Position numbers and translations under genes: made by a program
Shown here: positions 16,734 to 26,427 of the stretch, in pieces
Layout: every line of letters starts with the position of its first letter
How positions within the stretch are numbered: position 1 is the first letter of the stretch
Assembly: GCF_036763085.1 (NCBI RefSeq)
Contig: NZ_JBAIYU010000010.1
Coordinates: 310,001-374,000 of the forward strand
Source: JBAIYU01 sp036763085
GTDB taxonomy: Bacteria > Bacillota > Negativicutes > DSM-1736 > Dendrosporobacteraceae
DNA: 64,000 nt
Reading direction: 5' to 3'
Notes under the pieces: model-generated
What the model saw: only the letters and a program-made list of their open reading frames with translations
The model's database searches: none
Told to the model about the DNA's origin: nothing

Positions 16734-18533
16734 TTATGGTTTACGCCTAAAAAAATCATAAACAGCTTGCGCTGAAGGCATGTTCATACCTTCCACGGCT
16801 GCAAGTTTTTCAACCTCAGCTTCTTTAATCTTATTCAGACTTCCGAAAGCATCCCATAGGGCCTTACGCCTTTTAGCGCCTATACCTGGCACATGGTCAA
16901 GCACAGATACAAGATTGCGTTTAGACCGCAATTTACGATGATAGGTTATGGCAAAGCGATGTGCTTCATCACGAATACGCTGTACAAGATATAGCGCCTG
17001 AGAGTGACGCGGAAGTATTATAGGATCACTGCTGCCTTCTTGGAAGATATGCTCAAACTCTTTTGCAAGTCCAATAACAGGTACATCCAGCAGCCCTAAT
17101 CCTCGTATAATTTCCAAGGCAGAGCTTAGTTGTCCTTTACCTCCGTCAATAATTACTAAATCAGGCAGCGGAGGGGTTGTATCCTTATAACGACGACCAA
17201 CTACTTCTTGCATAGATTTGAAGTCATCCGGTTTACCTTCCACTGTTCGCAGTTTAAACCGTCGATAGTCATCCTTTTTAGGCATGCCTCCTTCAAAAAC
17301 TACCATAGAAGCAACTGTTTCCGAACCTTGAATATGTGATATATCAAAACACTCTATTCGCTCTGGCAGCTTAGTCAACCCTAAATGTCTGCCTAATTCA
17401 ATTACAGCTCCCTCTGTCTGCTCATTTCTGGTTTTAATTTTAGCAGCCTGCTCCTCTAACACTACTAAGGCATTACCTGACGCCATATTTACGATGTCCT
17501 TTTTCGTACCTCGTTTAGGCGTTTCTACCACAATGCGGCTTCCTTTTAGACTTGTAAGCCATTCAGAAAGCAGTTGCTGTTCTGGTAAATTCATTGGTAA
17601 AAGAATTTCGCGTGGAATAAAAGCAGCTTGGTTATAATACTGTTTGATGAAGGCTGTCAACATTTCCTCGTCTGACTCATCTTCACCTCCTGATAATAGA
17701 AAGTGATCGCGACCGACCATTTTGCCGCTTCTAATGAAAAAGACCTGTACGCAAGTACCTAAAGCCGATCTAGCCAAGCCAACCGCATCTTGATCCCCAG
17801 AGCCGGTAATAATGTTTTGTTTTTCGGTAATCTTCTCGACTGCACTCAACTGATCGCGTAGTTTTGCTGCTAGTTCGAAGTGAAGTTCCTCAGCTGCGTT
17901 TTCCATTCGCTTACGCAAACTTTGGGCAACAGCATCACTGCGACCTTCTAAAAAGAGGCAAACTGCTCTAATCATCTCGCGATACTCATGTGAATCGACG
18001 TTTCCTGTACAGGGTGCTAAGCATCGTTTGATGTGGTATTCCAAACAAGGACGGGGAGCCTCAAGCTTTCGGCAGCTGCGGAGGGGAAATAGTTTTTTTA
18101 GCAGCTTTAAGGTTTCATGCACTGCACCAGCGCTCGTATAGGGGCCAAAGTATTTTGAACCGTCTTTCAGTACCTTCCTCGTAGCAAATACTCTGGGATA
18201 GCTTTCCTCAACCGTAACTTTTATATATGGGTAACTTTTATCATCTCTTAGGCTTATATTATATTTAGGGCGATGCTTTTTTATTAGATTACATTCTAGT
18301 ATTAAAGCCTCAATTTCAGATGAGGTTATAATATATTCTAAGTCGGCAATCCGAGCAACTAATGCCACAACCTTGGGTGAATGATTGCGGCTTGACTGAA
18401 AATAAGACCGCACGCGATTCTTTAAATTAATGGCCTTACCTACATATATTATTCGCCCTTGGGTATCTTTCATTAAATAGACACCCGGCTTATCTGGTAA
18501 CAACTGTAGTTTTTCCTGCAACTCATCTGTCAT
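16734..18533 (-). CDS. uvrC: UvrABC excinuclease subunit C
   Basis: 599 residues. N-terminal GIY-YIG nuclease (GVYLMKDTQGRIIYVGKA), UVR motif (AAEELHFELAAKLRDQL), central RNase H-like nuclease with ECFDISHIQGSETVASM and IIDGGKGQLSSA, and a C-terminal helix-hairpin-helix region (HVPGIGAKRRKALWDAFGS). It makes both incisions in nucleotide excision repair with UvrA and UvrB, encoded about 2.5 kb away. AGGAGGATTAAAT precedes the ATG. It is transcribed divergently from the biotin carboxylase gene. Confidence 0.97.
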   Translation of the reverse strand: MTDELQEKLQLLPDKPGVYLMKDTQGRIIYVGKAINLKNRVRSYFQSSRNHSPKVVALVARIADLEYIITSSEIEALILECNLIKKHRPKYNISLRDDKSYPYIKVTVEESYPRVFATRKVLKDGSKYFGPYTSAGAVHETLKLLKKLFPLRSCRKLEAPRPCLEYHIKRCLAPCTGNVDSHEYREMIRAVCLFLEGRSDAVAQSLRKRMENAAEELHFELAAKLRDQLSAVEKITEKQNIITGSGDQDAVGLARSALGTCVQVFFIRSGKMVGRDHFLLSGGEDESDEEMLTAFIKQYYNQAAFIPREILLPMNLPEQQLLSEWLTSLKGSRIVVETPKRGTKKDIVNMASGNALVVLEEQAAKIKTRNEQTEGAVIELGRHLGLTKLPERIECFDISHIQGSETVASMVVFEGGMPKKDDYRRFKLRTVEGKPDDFKSMQEVVGRRYKDTTPPLPDLVIIDGGKGQLSSALEIIRGLGLLDVPVIGLAKEFEHIFQEGSSDPIILPRHSQALYLVQRIRDEAHRFAITYHRKLRSKRNLVSVLDHVPGIGAKRRKALWDAFGSLNKIKEAEVEKLAAVEGMNMPSAQAVYDFFRRKP

Positions 18534-18671
18534 ATTTAATCCTCCTCCTGCGGCCTACGGTACGCTACTTGCCTATTGATTAAAAATATGCAATAATATC
18601 CTCATTATCCACTTAGTACCAGATATTAGTACTTAGTGCAATTGTACTTGTGTATACATTCACAAAAGCCA

Positions 18672-18700
18672 TTGTCTAAATAACATTCCTGTAATATAAT
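18672..18700 (+). promoter_or_regulatory. predicted sigma-A promoter of accC
   Basis: TTGTCT (18672-18677) and TATAAT (18695-18700) are 17 bp apart, 74 bp upstream of the accC start. Confidence 0.7.
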
Positions 18701-18773
18701 GTACCTCGTTAGAATCTAATTGTATATTAAAATGCATGTAAAAAAAACATTTGCAAATGGGAGGTCTACAACG

Positions 18774-20171
18774 ATGTTCAAACGACTCCTTATCGCCAAC
18801 CGCGGCGAAATTGCTGTCAGAATCATCCGGGCCTGCCAGGAGCTGGGGATTGAAACAGTTGCTGTCTACTCTGATGTTGATAAAAATGCACTTCATGTGC
18901 AGTTAGCAGACTATGCTTATCACATTGGACCAGCAGACGCAGCTCAGAGCTACTTAAATATGGAAGCAATCCTTGCAGCAGCCAAAGCTACTAAAGCTGA
19001 GGCCATTCATCCTGGCTATGGCTTTTTGTCAGAAAACGCTGATTTCGCTGAGTTAGTAACTAACTCAGGTCTTGTCTGGGTAGGCCCTCGGGCTGAAACT
19101 ATACGACAAGTAGGCAATAAAGACGCAGCACGTGAAGCAATGAAAGCTGCTGGTTTGCCTATGACAAGAGGTACCAATCCGCTTGTCGATAACGATGAAG
19201 CCTATCGTCTTGCTGAAGAACTAGGTTACCCAGTAATTTTGAAACCTGTGTCCGGCGGCGGCGGTAAATCAATGTTTGTAATCAATAATAAGCAAGATTT
19301 GGATACTGCTCTGCATAAAGTAGATGTTACCAAGTCAGCTTTCTATTTTGAAACTTATATAGCACAATCGCGCCATATCGAAGTACAAATTATGGCTGAT
19401 AACTTCGGCAATATACTGCATCTTGGTGAACGTGAATGCTCCATACAACGCCGTAATCAAAAGATTCTTGAAGAGGCTCCTTCCAGCGCTTTAACTCCCG
19501 AAACCCGCCAAAGGGTCGGAGCGTTAGCAATCCGTGCTGCCAAAAGTGTACACTATACTAACGTTGGTACTGTTGAGTTTCTTATGGATGTAAAAACAGG
19601 CAAGTTTTACTTCATGGAGATTAACCCTCGTATTCAAGTTGAGCATGCTGTTACTGAAGCAATCACAGGTGTTGACCTTGTACGCCGCCAAATTAGGATT
19701 GCGGCTGGCGAACCTCTGAATAAGCGTCAAGAAGATATTATGATCATTGGCCACGCTATTGAGTGTCGTATAAATGCTGAAGATACTGAAAACCACTTCC
19801 TCCCAGCACCTGGCGAAATAGAATTCTATCATCAACCAGGTGGTCCAAGAGTAAGGGTTGACAGTGGTGTATGCGCAGGCCTGTCAGTTGAGCCTCATTA
19901 TGATTCCATGATCGCTAAAGTAATAGCACATGGCCGCACTCGTGGTGATGCTATTAAGATTATGCGCCGTGCTCTTCACGAATTCCGCATCACTGGTATT
20001 AAAACAACTATACCTTTCCATTTGAGAGTACTGGATAATCCTCATTTCTGCACAGGTAATATTGATACGCAGTTTGTTTACAAGCACATGAAAAACTGCG
20101 AACCACCAAAACGCAAAAAAACACTTGATTGCAATGCTGCTGATGTGACACTTGTCAACAGCGCTTGGTAA
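18774..20171 (+). CDS. accC: biotin carboxylase subunit (AccC-type)
   Basis: 465 residues starting MFKRLLIANRGEIAVRIIRA, with the ATP-grasp motifs HPGYGFLSENADFA, KPVSGGGGKSMF, ERECSIQRRNQKILEEAPS, FMEINPRIQVEHAVTE and the C-terminal DSMIAKVIAHGRTR. It carboxylates biotin on a carrier protein. Start: GGGAGG lies 9 bp before the ATG at 18774; an upstream in-frame ATG has no such site. No biotin carrier or carboxyltransferase gene is adjacent and a terminator follows, so it may serve acetyl-CoA carboxylase or another biotin enzyme such as a split pyruvate carboxylase. Confidence 0.9.
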   Translation: MFKRLLIANRGEIAVRIIRACQELGIETVAVYSDVDKNALHVQLADYAYHIGPADAAQSYLNMEAILAAAKATKAEAIHPGYGFLSENADFAELVTNSGLVWVGPRAETIRQVGNKDAAREAMKAAGLPMTRGTNPLVDNDEAYRLAEELGYPVILKPVSGGGGKSMFVINNKQDLDTALHKVDVTKSAFYFETYIAQSRHIEVQIMADNFGNILHLGERECSIQRRNQKILEEAPSSALTPETRQRVGALAIRAAKSVHYTNVGTVEFLMDVKTGKFYFMEINPRIQVEHAVTEAITGVDLVRRQIRIAAGEPLNKRQEDIMIIGHAIECRINAEDTENHFLPAPGEIEFYHQPGGPRVRVDSGVCAGLSVEPHYDSMIAKVIAHGRTRGDAIKIMRRALHEFRITGIKTTIPFHLRVLDNPHFCTGNIDTQFVYKHMKNCEPPKRKKTLDCNAADVTLVNSAW

Positions 20172-20180
20172 AGAATATAA

Positions 20181-20211
20181 ATAGACTTCCATTAGGGAGT
20201 CTATTTTTTTA
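20181..20211 (+). terminator. intrinsic terminator of accC
   Basis: ATAGACTTCC pairs with GGGAGTCTAT and is followed by a T-run, 10 bp after the accC stop. Confidence 0.88.
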
Positions 20212-20303
20212 TTTGAATTCCAAAAAACATCACATTAAAAAGTATTTTGTCGAATATGATTGTGGTGGAAAAGTAAGCTGTTAACTTTAGGGAGGCGAAT
20301 TTG

Positions 20304-20897
20304 ATGTTTAAAAAGGCGTCAGTTACTGCTTTGTCGTTAATGGTTTTATCCTCTACCGCGTTAGCTGCAGTACCGCAGCAAAGCACTGGTGATGACAAGG
20401 CATCTATAGGATACTCCTGGCATGATTTCTCGGTAAAGGATCAAGGTGATGACAAAGTAAACGGCAATGAAATCTACGGTTCATATAAAATAAGCGACAA
20501 ATTTACAGTAAATGCAGGTTATATGACCTTTAACGGCGATAATTATGATAATACATACAGCAGCGGTGATATCCAATACAAGGTGAACAAAAACGTTAGT
20601 TTATTAGCAGGCTATGGCAGATACGAGAGAGAACAGTTAGGTACTTCCTTCACTCGCAGCACCGCCTATGGCGGGCTGACACTTACATCAGATCTAAATA
20701 ATAAAGTATCCGGCTACGCCACTGGAAAGTTCGGCAATGAGCTTACCGACTGGACAGTTGGTCTAACCTATAATATCAACAAAGACTTGTTGGTTGACCT
20801 AAACTATCGTGATATTAAAGCAAATGTTAAGAATGACACCACAAACTTTGATGCCAAAGCCGATGGAGTCGGACTGGGCCTTTGCTATAAATTCTAA
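20304..20897 (+). CDS. small outer-membrane beta-barrel-like protein
   Basis: 197 residues. A signal peptide (about 1-21, MFKKASVTALSL...STALA) precedes a region of alternating polar and aromatic strands (ASIGYSWHDFSV, NEIYGSYKISDKFTVNAGYMTF, NVSLLAGYGRYE, DWTVGLTYNI, LLVDLNYRDI) and ends GLGLCYKF. A C-terminal Phe preceded by alternating hydrophobics is the outer-membrane insertion signal of diderms. About eight strands would fit. GGGAGG precedes the ATG (a TTG sits just before it). The gene has its own terminator. The specific function is unknown. Confidence 0.78.
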   Translation: MFKKASVTALSLMVLSSTALAAVPQQSTGDDKASIGYSWHDFSVKDQGDDKVNGNEIYGSYKISDKFTVNAGYMTFNGDNYDNTYSSGDIQYKVNKNVSLLAGYGRYEREQLGTSFTRSTAYGGLTLTSDLNNKVSGYATGKFGNELTDWTVGLTYNINKDLLVDLNYRDIKANVKNDTTNFDAKADGVGLGLCYKF

Positions 20898-20901
20898 GAA
20901 T

Positions 20902-20930
20902 AAGCGCGGCATATGCCGCGCTTTTGTTTA
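20902..20930 (+). terminator. intrinsic terminator of the beta-barrel gene
   Basis: AAGCGCGGCAT pairs perfectly with ATGCCGCGCTT, followed by TTTGTTT, 5 bp after the stop. Confidence 0.9.
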
Positions 20931-20945
20931 TATAGGACTAATTTA

Positions 20946-21018
20946 TAACCGCAAATACGCGAGGGCCGCAAAACAAACGCACTAAAAATCCTTTGCGTTC
21001 TTTGCGCCTTCGCGGTTA
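20946..21018. repeat. dispersed palindromic repeat, family 1, copy 6 (AAAG type)
   Basis: The left arm TAACCGCAAATACGCGAGGG and the right arm CTTTGCGCCTTCGCGGTTA pair; the centre is short. It sits between two convergent genes, 16 bp after a terminator and 8 bp before the uvrA stop. Confidence 0.88.
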
Positions 21019-21026
21019 ATCGTATA

Positions 21027-23879
21027 TTATTTTTTGCAAGCAGCTGCGTTCATGGTAACCGCCTCTTCTAATAACGGCTTGAGGAAGTGGCCGGTGTATG
21101 ATTCAGGTGTAGCGGCAATTTGTTCTGGTGTGCCTTGGGCTACAATTGTACCGCCGCGGAAACCGCCTTCTGGCCCGAGGTCTATTAGATGATCGGCAGT
21201 TTTTATTACATCCAGGTTGTGTTCGATTACTACCACACTGTCACCGCCGTCCACGAGGCGCTGCAGCACTTCAAGCAGTCGGTGAATATCTGCAGTATGA
21301 AGACCAGTTGTCGGCTCATCAAGGATATATAGTGTTTTACCAGTACTGCGCCTAGCCAATTCGGTAGCAAGCTTGATCCTCTGAGCTTCACCGCCGCTCA
21401 AGGTTGTAGCTGGCTGGCCCAATTTTATATACCCTAAGCCGACATCCTGCAGAATCTGCAGCTTACGATGAACTTTAGGGATGTTCTGAAAGAATTCTAC
21501 AGCTTCATCTACTACCATGTCTAATACTTGCGCAATACTTTTACCTTTATATCTTACTTCCAGCGTCTCGCGATTGTAACGAGCACCCTTACAAACTTCG
21601 CAAGGCACATATACATCAGGTAAAAAGTGCATTTCAATTTTTATAATGCCATCACCACGGCATGCTTCACAGCGTCCGCCCCTAACGTTGAAGCTGAAGC
21701 GCCCAGGCTTGTAACCACGCATTTTAGCTTCAGGTGTTTGACTGAAAACTTCACGGATAGCATCAAATAGGCTGGTATAGGTCGCAGGGTTTGAGCGAGG
21801 TGTCCGTCCAATTGGCGACTGGTCAATATCAATAATTTTATCGATATGCTCTACTCCGCAAATTTCAGTATGCTCGCCTGGACGTGTTTTCGCCCTATTA
21901 ATACGGTTAGCCAATCCCTTATATAATATTTCATTAACAAGCGTACTTTTACCCGAACCTGATACGCCAGTTACTGCCGTAAATACTCCTAACGGAAATC
22001 GAGCAGTTAAGTTTTTCAGGTTGTTTTCTTTAGCACCGACAACTTCTAGCCATTTCCCATTAGGCTGGCGGCGAATAGCAGGTACAGGGATAAATTTCCG
22101 CCTGCTGAGATATTGGCCGGTAATCGAATCAGGATGTGCTTTTATATCCTCTACCGTTCCTTCAGCTACTATTTTTCCGCCGCCAGCACCAGCCTCAGGC
22201 CCAATATCGACTATGTGATCTGCGGCATACATCGTATCTTCGTCATGCTCGACAACCAAAAGGGTGTTGCCCACATCGCGTAAATGCTTAAGAGTGGCTA
22301 ATAGACGGTTGTTATCGCGCTGATGAAGTCCAATACTTGGTTCGTCAAGGATGTAGAGAACCCCCACCAAGCCCGAGCCGATTTGAGTAGCTAAACGAAT
22401 ACGCTGAGCCTCACCACCCGAAAGCGTTCCTGCTGCTCGATCCAAAGTTAGATAATCCAAACCGACATCAAGTAAAAAGCCAAGTCGAGCATGGATTTCT
22501 TTTAATATCTGCTTGGCAATAGTCAGCTCACGTTCCGTTAATTCTAATTCAGCAAAAAACTGCTTTCCTTGAGCAATGGTCAGCTTAGTGACTTCATTGA
22601 TATTCTTTCCGCCTACCTTAACGGCGAGCGTTTCCGGCTTAAGCCGTGCTCCTTTGCAAGTTGGGCAAGGTTTTGTGCTCATATATTCTTCATATTCTTC
22701 CCGCGACCAATCGGAGCTTGTTTCTCGATAGCGGCGGTTTAGCAAGGGCATTACACCTTCAAAAGGTGAATTGTACATTTTATCTTCACCATACATGTTT
22801 TCATAGCGGAAGGTAAACTTTTCATCTCCCGACCCGTACATGATAATGTCTTTTACCTTGTCAGATATATCATTCCAATTACTGTAAAGAGAATAACCGT
22901 ACTTGTCTAAAACAGCTTCTAGTTGGCACATAGTATAAGAATTAGTATTTTTCGTAAATGGCGCAAGCAATCCGTCTATAAAAGATTTACCCGGATCGGG
23001 AATAACGAGAGCTGGATCGAACTCCATATTATTACCTAACCCAGTACAATCAGGACATGCCCCAAACGGACTGTTGAAGGAGAACATCCGCGGTGCAATT
23101 TCAGGCAAGCTTATACCGCAGTCTACACAGGCAAAGTTCTGGCTAAAGATCAACTCATCACCATCAATTATCTGCGCGGTAACTACTCCGCCCCCAAGGT
23201 TTAACGATGTCTCAAGAGAGTCAGCCAAACGTTGAGCTATACCTTCACGAATTACAAGCCTGTCTACAACAACTTCGATTGTATGCTTTTTATTTTTTTC
23301 AAGACTTATCTCGTCTGTTATATCCATGATTTGTCCGTCAATCCGGACACGCACATAACCATTCTTACGAATATCTTCAAGTACTTTTACATGTTCGCCT
23401 TTTTTTCCCTTTACAACAGAGGCAAGCAGCATCAGCTTGGTACTATCAGGCAAAGTTAAGAGCTGATCTACCATCTGTTCAACAGTCTGCTGGCTGATTG
23501 CTTTACCGCACTTAGGACAATGAGGGCGTCCCGCTCTGGCAAACAAAAGCCGCAAGTAGTCGTAGATTTCTGTAACTGTACCAACCGTAGAACGAGGATT
23601 GCGGCTTGTTGTCTTTTGATCAATAGAAATCGCCGGGGAAAGCCCCTCTATATAATCAACATCCGGCTTATCCATCTGACCTAGAAACTGGCGGGCATAA
23701 GCGGAAAGAGATTCTACGTAGCGTCTTTGCCCCTCAGCATATATTGTATCAAAAGCCAGGGAAGACTTTCCTGAACCACTCAGTCCAGTAATTACTACTA
23801 ATTTATCGCGTGGAATTTCTAAATCTATATTTTTTAAATTGTGCTGTCTTGCACCCTTAACAATAATCTTATCTTTCAT
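21027..23879 (-). CDS. uvrA: UvrABC excinuclease subunit A
   Basis: 950 residues with two ABC ATPase modules: Walker A GLSGSGKSS and GVSGSGKST, two LSGGEAQRI signatures, and zinc modules (CPKCGK..., CVDCG, CPTCKG and CEACRGDG/CEVCKGAR). It finds damage as a dimer and loads UvrB. The stop of uvrB is 20 bp upstream, so uvrB and uvrA are probably co-transcribed. AAAGGG lies 6 bp before the ATG. Confidence 0.98.
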   Translation of the reverse strand: MKDKIIVKGARQHNLKNIDLEIPRDKLVVITGLSGSGKSSLAFDTIYAEGQRRYVESLSAYARQFLGQMDKPDVDYIEGLSPAISIDQKTTSRNPRSTVGTVTEIYDYLRLLFARAGRPHCPKCGKAISQQTVEQMVDQLLTLPDSTKLMLLASVVKGKKGEHVKVLEDIRKNGYVRVRIDGQIMDITDEISLEKNKKHTIEVVVDRLVIREGIAQRLADSLETSLNLGGGVVTAQIIDGDELIFSQNFACVDCGISLPEIAPRMFSFNSPFGACPDCTGLGNNMEFDPALVIPDPGKSFIDGLLAPFTKNTNSYTMCQLEAVLDKYGYSLYSNWNDISDKVKDIIMYGSGDEKFTFRYENMYGEDKMYNSPFEGVMPLLNRRYRETSSDWSREEYEEYMSTKPCPTCKGARLKPETLAVKVGGKNINEVTKLTIAQGKQFFAELELTERELTIAKQILKEIHARLGFLLDVGLDYLTLDRAAGTLSGGEAQRIRLATQIGSGLVGVLYILDEPSIGLHQRDNNRLLATLKHLRDVGNTLLVVEHDEDTMYAADHIVDIGPEAGAGGGKIVAEGTVEDIKAHPDSITGQYLSRRKFIPVPAIRRQPNGKWLEVVGAKENNLKNLTARFPLGVFTAVTGVSGSGKSTLVNEILYKGLANRINRAKTRPGEHTEICGVEHIDKIIDIDQSPIGRTPRSNPATYTSLFDAIREVFSQTPEAKMRGYKPGRFSFNVRGGRCEACRGDGIIKIEMHFLPDVYVPCEVCKGARYNRETLEVRYKGKSIAQVLDMVVDEAVEFFQNIPKVHRKLQILQDVGLGYIKLGQPATTLSGGEAQRIKLATELARRSTGKTLYILDEPTTGLHTADIHRLLEVLQRLVDGGDSVVVIEHNLDVIKTADHLIDLGPEGGFRGGTIVAQGTPEQIAATPESYTGHFLKPLLEEAVTMNAAACKK

Positions 23880-23899
23880 TGTTTACCCTTTCTATCCGT

Positions 23900-25969
23900 C
23901 TAGCCTTTCTTTTTTGTGGCTTTCTTATTGGTATTCTTAGTCTTAGCACCAGCAGGCAAGCGCCCTTTTAGCTCGACAATCATATCACGCAGCTGGGCAG
24001 CACGCTCAAATTCCAGTTTCTTAGAAGCCTCACGCATTTCACCTTCTAAGCTGGCAATCAAATCAAGCGTCTCATCAGTCGACATTGCAGACACGTTGCT
24101 GGCTTTATAGCTGGCCGGAGTTTCTGCAACTTTTGTTGTTTCGATAAGTTCTCTTATCTTTTTCTCGATTGTCTTCGGTGTAATGCCGTGTTCAACATTA
24201 TAAGCCCGCTGTATTTCACGACGTCGGTCGGTCTCGCCGATAGCTCGTCGCATGGAATCAGTCATATTATCAGCGTACATTATGACCTTTCCTTTTGCGT
24301 TACGTGCAGCCCGGCCAATTGTTTGAATAAGTGAAGTTTCCGAGCGCAAAAAGCCCTCTTTATCAGCATCTAAAATAGCTACTAGGGATACTTCTGGCAA
24401 GTCTAAGCCTTCGCGCAGTAAATTGATCCCGACAAGTACATCAAACACCCCTGCGCGCAAATCACGGATAATTTCTGCCCGCTCCATTGTAACTATATCT
24501 GAATGCAGATAACGAACCTTAATACCCATCTCTTTGAGGTAATCGGTTAAATTTTCGGCCATTTTTTTAGTTAAAGTTGTTACCAATACTCGTTCATTAA
24601 CTGCTGACCGTATTTTTATTTCACCTAGCAAATCATCCATTTGCCCTTTTATCGGGCGAATTTCCACCTCGGGATCAATCAGCCCAGTCGGACGAATAAT
24701 CTGCTGTACTACTTGAGAGGCCTGTTCAAGCTCATATTTAGCCGGTGTCGCCGAGACATAAACAATCTGATTAATGCGCTCAACAAACTCTTCAAACTTA
24801 AACGGTCTGTTATCAAAAGCTGATGGCAGACGGAAGCCGTTACCTACAAGCGACTCTTTCCGTGAGCGGTCACCAGCATACATAGCTCTTATTTGAGGTA
24901 AGGTAACATGCGACTCATCTATAACTATAAGGAAATCCTCAGGGAAGTAGTCTACAAGCGTATATGGAGCATCACCAGGCTCCCGCTTGGTCAAATGGCG
25001 TGAATAGTTTTCTATGCCGGAGCAATAGCCCATTTCAAGCATCATTTCCAGGTCATACCTAGTACGCTGCTCTATCCGTTGTGCCTCTATAAGTTTATTG
25101 TTAGCTTTAAAATAGTTTACTTGCTGCTCAAGCTCAGCTTCAATATCCTGCACAGCTCGAAGCATATTATCACGTGATGTAACATAGTGAGATGCCGGAT
25201 AAATAGCGATATGCTTACGCTCAGCCAAGATTTCACCAGTAAGCGTGTCTATCTCTAAGATACGTTCAATTTCATCACCGAATAATTCAACCCTTAACGC
25301 CTTCTCATTACTTGCCGCCGGGAATATCTCAATAACATCTCCACGCACCCTAAAATTACCACGCTGGAAGTTAATATCGTTTCTTTCATACTGGATAGCT
25401 ACCAGCTTACGCAAAATATCATCACGATCACGCGTCTGCCCCTGGCGCAGTGATAGCACTAGTCCCCGATATTCGTCCGGCGAACCCAAACCATAGATAC
25501 AGGAAACACTGGCCACAATAATTACATCCCGCCGTTCAAACAGCGAACTGGTGGCCGAGTGGCGGAGCTTGTCTATCTCATCATTAATTGAAGCATCTTT
25601 TTCAATATAGGTATCAGTATGAGCTATATAAGCTTCTGGCTGATAGTAGTCATAATAGCTGACAAAGTATTCCACGGCATTATTGGGGAAAAACTCTTTA
25701 AACTCGCTAGCCAATTGGGCCGCGAGTGTCTTGTTATGCGCAATAACCAAGGTCGGCTTTTGCACCTCTTCAATTAGCTTAGCAATGGTAAAAGTCTTAC
25801 CAGTACCAGTAGCTCCAAGCAGAACCTGAGCCTTCTGACCGCTGGTAATACCCGCTGTCAGCCGCGAAATAGCCTTCGGCTGATCACCAGTCGGTTCAAA
25901 CGGTGCCATAGTTTTAAAAGGGACGCCGCCCTCGGTATATACTGTATTTAACTTGGGGACAGTACTCAT
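23900..25969 (-). CDS. uvrB: UvrABC excinuclease subunit B
   Basis: About 689 residues with helicase motif I LLGATGTGKTFT, the beta-hairpin YYDYYQPEAYIAHTDTYIEKD, motif II IDESHV, motif VI QTIGRAARN and a C-terminal UVR domain (EGEMREASKKLEFERAAQLRD). It verifies damage and recruits UvrC. The AGGTGAT site before ATG 25969 (MSTVPKLN) supports that start over an in-frame ATG six codons upstream. The Lys-rich tail (KNTNKKATKKKG) is ordinary. Confidence 0.97.
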   Translation of the reverse strand: MSTVPKLNTVYTEGGVPFKTMAPFEPTGDQPKAISRLTAGITSGQKAQVLLGATGTGKTFTIAKLIEEVQKPTLVIAHNKTLAAQLASEFKEFFPNNAVEYFVSYYDYYQPEAYIAHTDTYIEKDASINDEIDKLRHSATSSLFERRDVIIVASVSCIYGLGSPDEYRGLVLSLRQGQTRDRDDILRKLVAIQYERNDINFQRGNFRVRGDVIEIFPAASNEKALRVELFGDEIERILEIDTLTGEILAERKHIAIYPASHYVTSRDNMLRAVQDIEAELEQQVNYFKANNKLIEAQRIEQRTRYDLEMMLEMGYCSGIENYSRHLTKREPGDAPYTLVDYFPEDFLIVIDESHVTLPQIRAMYAGDRSRKESLVGNGFRLPSAFDNRPFKFEEFVERINQIVYVSATPAKYELEQASQVVQQIIRPTGLIDPEVEIRPIKGQMDDLLGEIKIRSAVNERVLVTTLTKKMAENLTDYLKEMGIKVRYLHSDIVTMERAEIIRDLRAGVFDVLVGINLLREGLDLPEVSLVAILDADKEGFLRSETSLIQTIGRAARNAKGKVIMYADNMTDSMRRAIGETDRRREIQRAYNVEHGITPKTIEKKIRELIETTKVAETPASYKASNVSAMSTDETLDLIASLEGEMREASKKLEFERAAQLRDMIVELKGRLPAGAKTKNTNKKATKKKG

Positions 25970-26273
25970 TCTATCACCTAGTTCCATTTATTGAAATTAT
26001 TATCCATTAGAAGTTATTATAACATATAGTGAGACTTAATTCAGGTGGATTTTTAAGCCAAATGAATTCTAGTCGAACATACCCAGGGACTTAGCAGATC
26101 TTGGACTCGAACGCTAGTAAGAGTCTTAGATATGCTTAGTCATCGGGCACTGTGAATCTTTAATCAGGTGGTTTTTTAAGCCATTATTTTTTAGAACAGA
26201 CGTTCGCAATTAGTATAACCTATTTTCTTATTTTTGAAAATAGTAAGAATAAGTTTGACCGCCTAATTAGAAC
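25970..26273. other. non-coding region with a short direct repeat
   Basis: No frame or RNA gene is convincing here. A 22-bp near-identical direct repeat (TCAGGTGG-A/T-TTTTTAAGCCA) occurs at 26039-26060 and 26162-26183. The region leads into the family 2 palindromes and must also hold the uvrB promoter. Confidence 0.5.
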
Positions 26274-26363
26274 GGCTATGATTAAAATTTTTTAACGCTC
26301 AACGCTATCGCAGCTGCCGCTGCTATCGCTGACTTACGCTTATAAAAAATTTTAACCATAGCC
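26274..26363 (-). repeat. family 2 palindromic repeat, single inverted copy
   Basis: Read on the minus strand this has the core GCGTAAGTCAGCGATAGCAG...GCGATAGCGTTGAGCGTT. The outer arms GGCTATG...AAAATTTTTT and AAAAAATTTT...CATAGCC are complementary to each other but unrelated to the arms of other copies. Confidence 0.8.
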
Positions 26364-26427
26364 TGCCTGTAGTCAGAAAAGATTATTGTCCTCTGGATTT
26401 AATCAGTTATTACGTGCTATAGCAGAT

